Origin: Paraspadella gotoi
Lineage: Eukaryota > Chaetognatha
Direction: 5' to 3'
NCBI GenBank assembly: GCA_051294375.1
Contig: CM119269.1
Span: 20,879,665-20,943,664 of the forward strand
Length of the DNA stretch: 64,000 bases
Position numbers and translations under genes: made by a program. Shown one piece after another: positions 57,291-64,000 of this stretch; position 1 is the first letter of the stretch, and every line of letters begins with the position of its first letter. A model generated the notes under the pieces. The model worked only from the letters and a program-made list of their open reading frames with translations, had not been told where the DNA came from and did not search any database.

Positions 57291-60200
57291 CTGACTTAAT
57301 AATATTTTGGGTTAAATCATTTGGTGAAATCAAAGATATGTGTCTGTACTCCTTCTAGTGTTAATAAAATGTTTCAAAATCATTCTAACTGCAGCTGTGC
57401 AGCAAGTATTTACATGTTATCATTTCCTTTGTTGCTCTCTCGGTTTAAAAGAACTTATAATTGAATGAATCCAGCAATCAACTATTATTCTCTATATCCA
57501 AAGAAAGCTTTTTTTGTCAATAGTAGAGGGTGTGATCAAGGATTGGTCAAGGCTGGTGGCCAAGATACTGCGATGTGGGCCAATGAGCCCGCGATGCCGG
57601 CCAAGGAGAGCACGGTGCCAGTCAAAAAAGGCGGCGGAGATGGTCCGAGAACTGGTTTGAGACTTGCCGTCTCTTTTCTCTCTAATGGCGATGAGGTCTG
57701 CGCCTCGGAGATGGTTTTCCTCGTCATTGAGAGATGGTGTTTTGGATAATTAATGTTACGAAATAACTATCTTTTATATTACGAAGAAATCCAGCCTCTC
57801 CACCTTCTCCCGATGCTCTTTTGTTCTTTTTTACTGACATAGAAAATGCCTCCGTTCTTGCGATCGCAGCGACATCTTTAGGCTCTTTCTTTTGTTTATA
57901 CCTAAGTACAGATTTCCGAAGGCAGTGTACAGCTGATTCTGATTGGTGCCCGTGATTTCGATAGATTTGATTGATTCTAATCGAATTCTACCCACGTGGT
58001 ATCTTCTAAAGTTGTCACTGGGTTTTAGTTCTTTTCAGAGCAATATTAAACTCTTATCAGATATCTCGGAATCTTATTTTTCTATGAGAGAAGCATCTCT
58101 TTTTGGTTATTATTGGCTTCAGAAACAAGTAAGAAAGACACTTTACACTTATATATATTTGCTGAGTTTGTACTAAATGTTTTGTTATGCCTTTGCCCAA
58201 GATTTCTAACACTCCAACTTAGACTACCGACATTTTCGTCAAGTCTGGGCTTCGCAGTTCGTCGTCCTTTCGGCCTTAGCCGACGTCGTTCTGCGAGGAC
58301 TGTGTCGTCCTCATCTCCAGGGCGTTTTGACCGGCGCCATCGTCTCATCTGAGCCATTTATACCCGATTCCATCTGGTTTTGAAATGCGAAGAATTAGCC
58401 TAGTCAGTTAGAATTCAAGGACAGCCATTTCTCCGAACTTAGTTCAATACAATTAACAAAAACTATTTTTATTTTTCTTCAACAACGATGATGTTTAATA
58501 CAAAAATGGGACATGTTTCGACTAAATGTAAGTCTTCCTCAGCGCCATTGTATTTGTAAAAAAAATCTTTGAGAAAAAGAGAGTGTGAGAAGGATTGTGA
58601 GGGAGAGAGAGAGACATAAAGCTTCCAACAAAGAATTGAGAAGGACAGTAGGTGAGGACAACTGAAGGTGAGGACAGATGAGAGTGAGAGTAAATTCAGT
58701 AAAGGAAATATTTTAAGGTCAAAGAATTACATTTTGCAAAGTAAAAATAACATTGAAAATTTTAAGAGTTAAAAACTGTGAAATTAATAATTAACTAAGG
58801 TAATAAATTTAGTAAATTTGAATGGAAATGAGTTTAAAATAAAAAAAAAAACCTGTTTCACTAATTCTTATGATTTTTTTTTTTATATTAAATGTAAATG
58901 CAAGATGTATTAATAAATCAAATATTTAATCAGTTAATTAATCATTAGTAAATTAATCAATCAGTCAATTAACCAATCAATCATATATTATCAATTAATC
59001 AACTATTCAATCAATCAATTTATTTATCAATTAATTAATTATTCAATCAAACAATCAATCAAGTCATTCAATTAATCGTTTTTGGAGTCATTGTCGTCGT
59101 CATCATCATCGTATTTGCTTTTGTCGTGGTCAGTGACGAAAAAACTATAAATCAACATGTTTGAGCAAACAATGTCGGATCAATTAATTAATTGACTAAT
59201 TAATTAATTACCGCTAATGATCAGCAGATCCCGACTCTATAATAGACGGAACAGTTTGAAAACTATAAGTTCTCTCAATAAATAATGATTAAGTGATTGT
59301 TAGAGAATATGAAAATAAAAATAATTTTTAAAATTTTGCTTATTGATAAGCGCACGATCCATTTAAAGATTATTTTATTACTATTTAAAGTTAAAAATTT
59401 TTTTTGAATTTTTCAATTTTTTTAATAGATTCTGATAGAGCTTTAAAAGTTAGATAAAGGTTATTAATATAACTTTTTAAAATGTTTTGTTTTATTAATG
59501 AAAATTTAAAAAAAACTATAAAATTCACAATGATGATGATGATGATGATTTTTTAAGGTTTTTAGTCGGATCTGCATATCGCAGATTCCGACTTTATAAT
59601 TCAATTGTCGGTCCGTCTGTCCACCACCCCCAATCTTGTCGGTCATTCACTAAGATCATCTCAGAACTCAAATTATGTAAATTTATGCAAAAAAATGGGT
59701 GTTCGTCCGTCAGTCCGTCCCACCTTAGCAAAAAACTCCAATTACTCGTGATTGGATGGTTTGATTGGAATGAAATTTTGTGTGTGGGTATGAAAGTGTG
59801 TGATTGAGCTATATATAAAGATTGTTTGAATCGTGCCAAAAACCTCATCACTTGTCATTCAATCATAATCGTTTATCTGGAAAAGATTGGCTGTATGGAA
59901 CCGTAGTTTTTATGGAATCCAAGGATTTTCTACTTGAATTTAGAGTACTGAAGAAAAGTAAGAAACTGACTACTGAACTGTCACTAGCAAGTTTTTTTTG
60001 CAATTATCAAACTGAATAAATGATAGAAAGAATTGACTACCATGATGGAAAATAAAATTTTCGCGTTTGGAAAAGTCGGTTAATTTCATTGTCAAATATA
60101 TTTTTTTGGCCGGTAAATAGGTTTTAATATGAAATATGACCTCCCTAGGACTGAATAAAAAGATTATTTCTCAACAGCATAACATTATTTAATGGCATAC

Positions 60201-61190
60201 AAATACTTCCAAAAGAGGTTGTCTCCAGCTGTTTTCACCTTTTTTGATCAAGAGGACTACTCACATTATTGTTAAATATTATATCTCTGACATATATTTT
60301 TTATCAGATTAGGGCAAAAAAATTTTGGTCCTTGAAAGCAGTGGAAAAAGATTGGTCCCCTATAAAAGTAAAACAGGCTTGAGTTGTTGTTGCATAATGT
60401 GATGATGCGCATTGTCTTTTCATTTCAACAAAATCTTTATTTTTTTTTGGACTTGTTTGATATTTGGTTCTGATAATACATCCTGTGGTAAATAAAAATG
60501 ATAACTTTGCTCATGGAAAAAGGTTACCAGAGCATTATAACACTTATGATACTTTACAATATAAAAAGAATATTCTGGAGCATCAAACAGCGTTAATGTA
60601 TTTTAATGCCGCTATTTTTTTGACATATGAATCTGAAGATTCATCCCTGAATCTATCCTAATAGAAGCTGATGCATAACTATTTTGAAACATGAGACGAG
60701 AAAAGGTAGGGATTTTTAATTTTAACTCAAAAAGTAATAAAAAGAACCGGAAATACTATAAATGAAAAGTGTAGAACATAAAGATAAAAAGAATGAAGCA
60801 TTTTTTTGGACACTCATTTTCTTTTGCCATGGAACTCTTGTATTTTTTTGTCGTACATAAATGAGACACAGCTCATATGAATCACAAAAGACCAAAGATT
60901 CTCGATATGTAAGTTTTATTTTTCGATTCTTACATTAAAATGCCAAAAAAATAGCGGGAAAGTAACCGCGACAATTTTTTTTCCATCATGGTAAGCTGCG
61001 AATAAGCGTCTCCGCAACAAGATCAATAAAATGCAATGACTGAGTTTCAGAAATACTGCTTTACTGCTGCAATGAATACGATAAAACCCATTTATTTAGT
61101 ATTAATTAAAAAATATAAGAATGCATATCTGTTCGTAGCCAAGTATATTCATTAAATTATTACTACTATCAGTTTTTATAAAAAGTTTAA
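57290..61190. other. Interior between the long inverted arms
   Basis: A GC-richer + frame at 57465-57749 (94 codons, start MNPAINYYSLY) and other short frames have no recognised family. Repeat R1 and a TATA-like phrase at 57900-58370, a ribozyme-family element at 58470-58700 and repeat R3 at 59563-59840 are nested inside. No transposase or integrase motif was found. Confidence 0.5.
58470..58700 (-). mobile_element. Ribozyme-family element, diverged
   Basis: On the - strand it has CTGAGGA, stem II GACTtacatttAGTC and GAAACATGTC (58505-58550). The body retains CTTCCAACAAAGAATTGAG and GGTGAGGACA. It is the most diverged copy that still has all core boxes. Confidence 0.6.
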
Positions 61191-62460
61191 AAAGAGACCA
61201 TTTTTACGTGCATTTTTTTCCAAAAGATTCTAGGTCTATAAATTATAAAACGGCTAACTTTTAAAAAAAAATAAAAATTATATCGTAATCAGCTAATCAG
61301 GGGCTACCATAAATAATAAAAATATAATTTAATTCTATTATTTATAATAAAGTACTTTTTTTAGATCAATAATTTAAAAATTATTTTTTTTTAGGCATTC
61401 AAGTTAATTAAAAATTCCTTAAACCATGATTTTTTTAAAATGTTCATGAAAGTTTACTATCTAGTAGTATAATGTTTTTTTAAAAATATCATGAAATAAA
61501 AACTATTAGGATATAATTGTAAAATTCACTACTTTATGCAAATTAAACTTTATTATCCAAGGGTTTGTTTGATATTTTATCAGCATATAGAGCAAACCAT
61601 AAGGGGTCTTATATGTATAAAATAAAGTCCAATCTATGCTGTAATTTAAGCATGAGACACATTTAAATTTGTTCAAAAAGATGCCTTCTGCCCAAAATTT
61701 TTATTTAGAAGTACTCCAAAAGCTTATGGCACAAACCCCTAACTGTGCTCCATCTTACGGGAATTTAAGCTCATTTATAAGTCATGAACGCAAGAGATGT
61801 ACCAGACCCCTGAACTTTGTGTAGGCTTTTTCCCAAGACGCCCCCGCGATTTACCCCTGATTTTGGACAGGCTTTGGTGGTTCAAGGCCTCCATCACTCT
61901 ACAAGATAATGACATAGCAGGTCCCTGCAAGCTTTCAATCAAGACTCTCTCACAGTCTCGTTTATTAACTCCAGAGTACCTGGCTTCCCTATCAATGAAG
62001 TGGGAAAAATATTTCTAAATTATATATTTCAATGTCAAAACATAATCATAAAAAAATTACTATATATGTATATGAAGGCCTATATTCAGTAGATAAGTCC
62101 TTTTAATATAAAAATTTTCCTTCAATCATTTGGCATAGTTTATAATTTTTTTTAAATTTAAATTATTTGAAAAAAAATTAAAGAATATTTTAATAATTAA
62201 TAATTAATTACAAATAAACTATTAAACATAAAATAAAGGTTAAGGACTCAAACGAAAGGAATTGTTTATAGATTATGGAAAATATATAATATTTTCAATT
62301 TTTAAAAATTTACAACCATTTTTAATTTTTTTATTTTACTTTATTGATTTTGTATAGCTAATTTTTAAAATTAATTTATAAAAAAACTCTCATTAGGAAA
62401 TATTTGATTGCCTTTTTTTTGTGTATTCTTGTGCACTTCGTGCCGATTAAATCGATGTAA
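61190..62460. repeat. Long inverted repeat, right arm
   Basis: It mirrors 55865-57290. The two arms bound a 6.6 kb unit. The frame at 61797-62018 arises within the arm and is not kept in the left arm, so it is not called. Confidence 0.75.
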
Positions 62461-62567
62461 AAACAAACCGTTGAAGAGACAGTAATTATTGTTGTGTTAG
62501 TGACAGAACCATTCAATATAAGCAGTGTTACTGGCGGGTTAAGCGCCCTGTCCCTCTTAAATGCTAA

Positions 62568-62639
62568 GGGACTAGCGGGCTAGAACCCCGGACCTTTGGG
62601 TTTGGAGGCGAATGACTTGCCTCTGGCACCAATGGCCGC
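62568..62639 (-). mobile_element. tRNA-like SINE head, diverged copy
   Basis: It retains GGGGTTCTAGCCC and the GAGGC/GCCTC hairpin but has lost the acceptor-like pairing at one end. It lies just outside the right inverted arm. Confidence 0.45.
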
Positions 62640-62699
62640 TGAAGAACGGTTGGTGGATTTTAGTCCACCATACCGCTTCCATACATTTAACTATAAAAT

Positions 62700-63909
62700 A
62701 AATCTTAATTTTTTATTTTCATGATCTTTAATAAACACATTAACAATATTTATACCGGACTTCTGTTAGTTTGTAACCTGTTCCGCCTTAATAATTAGGT
62801 TAGGGAGTCAAACAATTCTGTCGGAAAGGTTTTAATAAACAACATTAACATTTGACAATCTTTTAGTTATATAAAGATTGGACATTCGGTCATTTAACGA
62901 TAATAGATTTTGGATATGAAATTTAATGTAGACATCAAGTCGGGGAATATTTTTTTTTCATCGGCGAGAAGTTTAAACCAAAATTATCCCATTTGATTGA
63001 GACAGCATGGGATTTTACTTAACCTCGTTGGCTGAGAGCAAAAGTGTCTGTGTGTGTGTGAGAGAGAGAAAGAGAGAGAAAGAGAGAGAAAGGGAGAGAA
63101 AGAGAGAGATGACGATGATAAAATACTGCTAAAAACGCCCGGGATGAGGAGAAACTGCCCTTAGGCGATCCTTTTTTGCGGGTACCCCTCGAGTTTTTAA
63201 CGCTAAATGACCCCGGCGGGGTCTTACCGATTAACTCTATACTTATAAACTATCGATTTGTAAAAGTACCAAAGTACTTTTAAAAAAAAGACCAGGGTAG
63301 CCTAACATAAAGAAAATGCACATAATACACATAATACGTTTATAATACGTTTATTGAATCAACGGAAACCAGTGGCTGCGCCAATACATGTAAATCACTT
63401 TCAAGGTCTTAAACTGAACTGTTACTGCGGCACAAATAACATTTTGCTACTTGCAAAAATATTTTGTAAATCAAAATAATATTTTTTTTGTTTCAATATA
63501 TTATATAATTATATGATTAAAATGTTTTTGATCAATTATCAATTATCGCCCGAAAAACGGTTGAGAAATTTGGTCGTTAAATTTTTTTTTTTACCCGTTA
63601 ATAATAAATATAAATAATAATAATAATATATAAATAATAATAATAAATTCGACCTCGAGTATCGTAATTGACGAAGGGAATAAAATGAAAAAAGAAAGCG
63701 AAGGCCGATAGGAGCCGCCGAAAGGTAAAGGGTAGCGGGTCGATAGGAGCAATGGCGAAATGGATTAAAGAGAGCCTTCCCCTTGCGGTTTCGATCATCC
63801 GACTCGGATAAAAAAAAAAAACTAATTTCAAAGAATTTGTCGCGTGAAAAAAAAAAATACTAATTATCTCTGAAAATCTCGTTAAGGCGAGAGGTTTTTG
63901 CAAGAAAAA

Positions 63910-63967
<58 letters not shown>

Positions 63968-64000
63968 AAATCCCTTTCAAAACCCTATGACAGTCCAATT
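62700..64000. other. Non-coding stretch with repeats at the window end
   Basis: The part at 62790-63190 resembles 41810-42370 (phrases ACAATTCTGTCGG and CCTTAGGCGATCC). Other contents are a GA run at 63055-63105, an AT-rich (ATAAT)n stretch at 63598-63645 and a long (GA)n at 63911-63963. The last bases, AATCC..TTTCAAAACCCTATGACAG, match the intron sequence just after the receptor TM4 exon (5053-5078). Confidence 0.55.
63911..63963. repeat. (GA)n microsatellite
   Basis: This is a pure GA run of about 26 units. Confidence 0.95.

Overview
This window is eukaryotic and animal-like. It is AT-rich, full of microsatellites, with short coding exons bounded by GT/AG splice sites inside long introns and many dispersed repeats. 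No base-pair-level clue identifies the species; a protostome, perhaps an arthropod, is my guess. No prokaryotic gene organisation is present. Eleven runs of N are assembly gaps, and five of them are exactly 25 bases long.

Two protein families can be recognised. (1) From 0.9 to 15.2 kb there is a + strand gene for a class A G-protein-coupled receptor most like the histamine H3/H4 group. I can place exons for TM3-ICL2 (914-1056), TM4 (4897-4993), ECL2-TM5 (about 5971-6071, beside gaps) and ICL3 (15030-15198). The block 1-6071 is repeated as a noisy second copy at about 6908-13191, with exon remnants at 7877, 11877 and 13075. (2) From 17.5 to 52.7 kb there are at least two class I phosphatidylinositol transfer protein (PITP) genes on the - strand with identical exon phases. 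Paralog A has its last exon at 17489-17621 and further exons up to 23240. Paralog B runs from 52647 down to 43554 with six coding exons. Only the N-terminal coding exon was not found for either. Extra, often frameshifted copies of the same exons occur on both strands (19-21 kb, 24-25 kb, 31-36 kb, 38 kb, 45-46 kb). They sit in inverted or direct duplications next to N gaps, and many are probably assembly products or unmerged haplotypes.

The rest is repeat-rich. Notable are: (a) a family of roughly 0.3 kb elements carrying a hammerhead-ribozyme-like core with a self-complementary stem III, at least eight copies with a visible core; (b) a 2.4-2.5 kb near-perfect palindrome at 48.8-51.3 kb built of about 140-bp units rich in CCCTAA/TTAGGG, which is absent from the homologous sequence at 39.7 kb and so looks like an insertion; (c) tRNA-derived SINE-like sequences with a perfect B box; (d) an inverted pair of 1.3-1.4 kb arms bounding 55.86-62.46 kb; (e) 18-bp and 22-bp minisatellites and long simple repeats. 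From 53 to 64 kb no gene is recognised.
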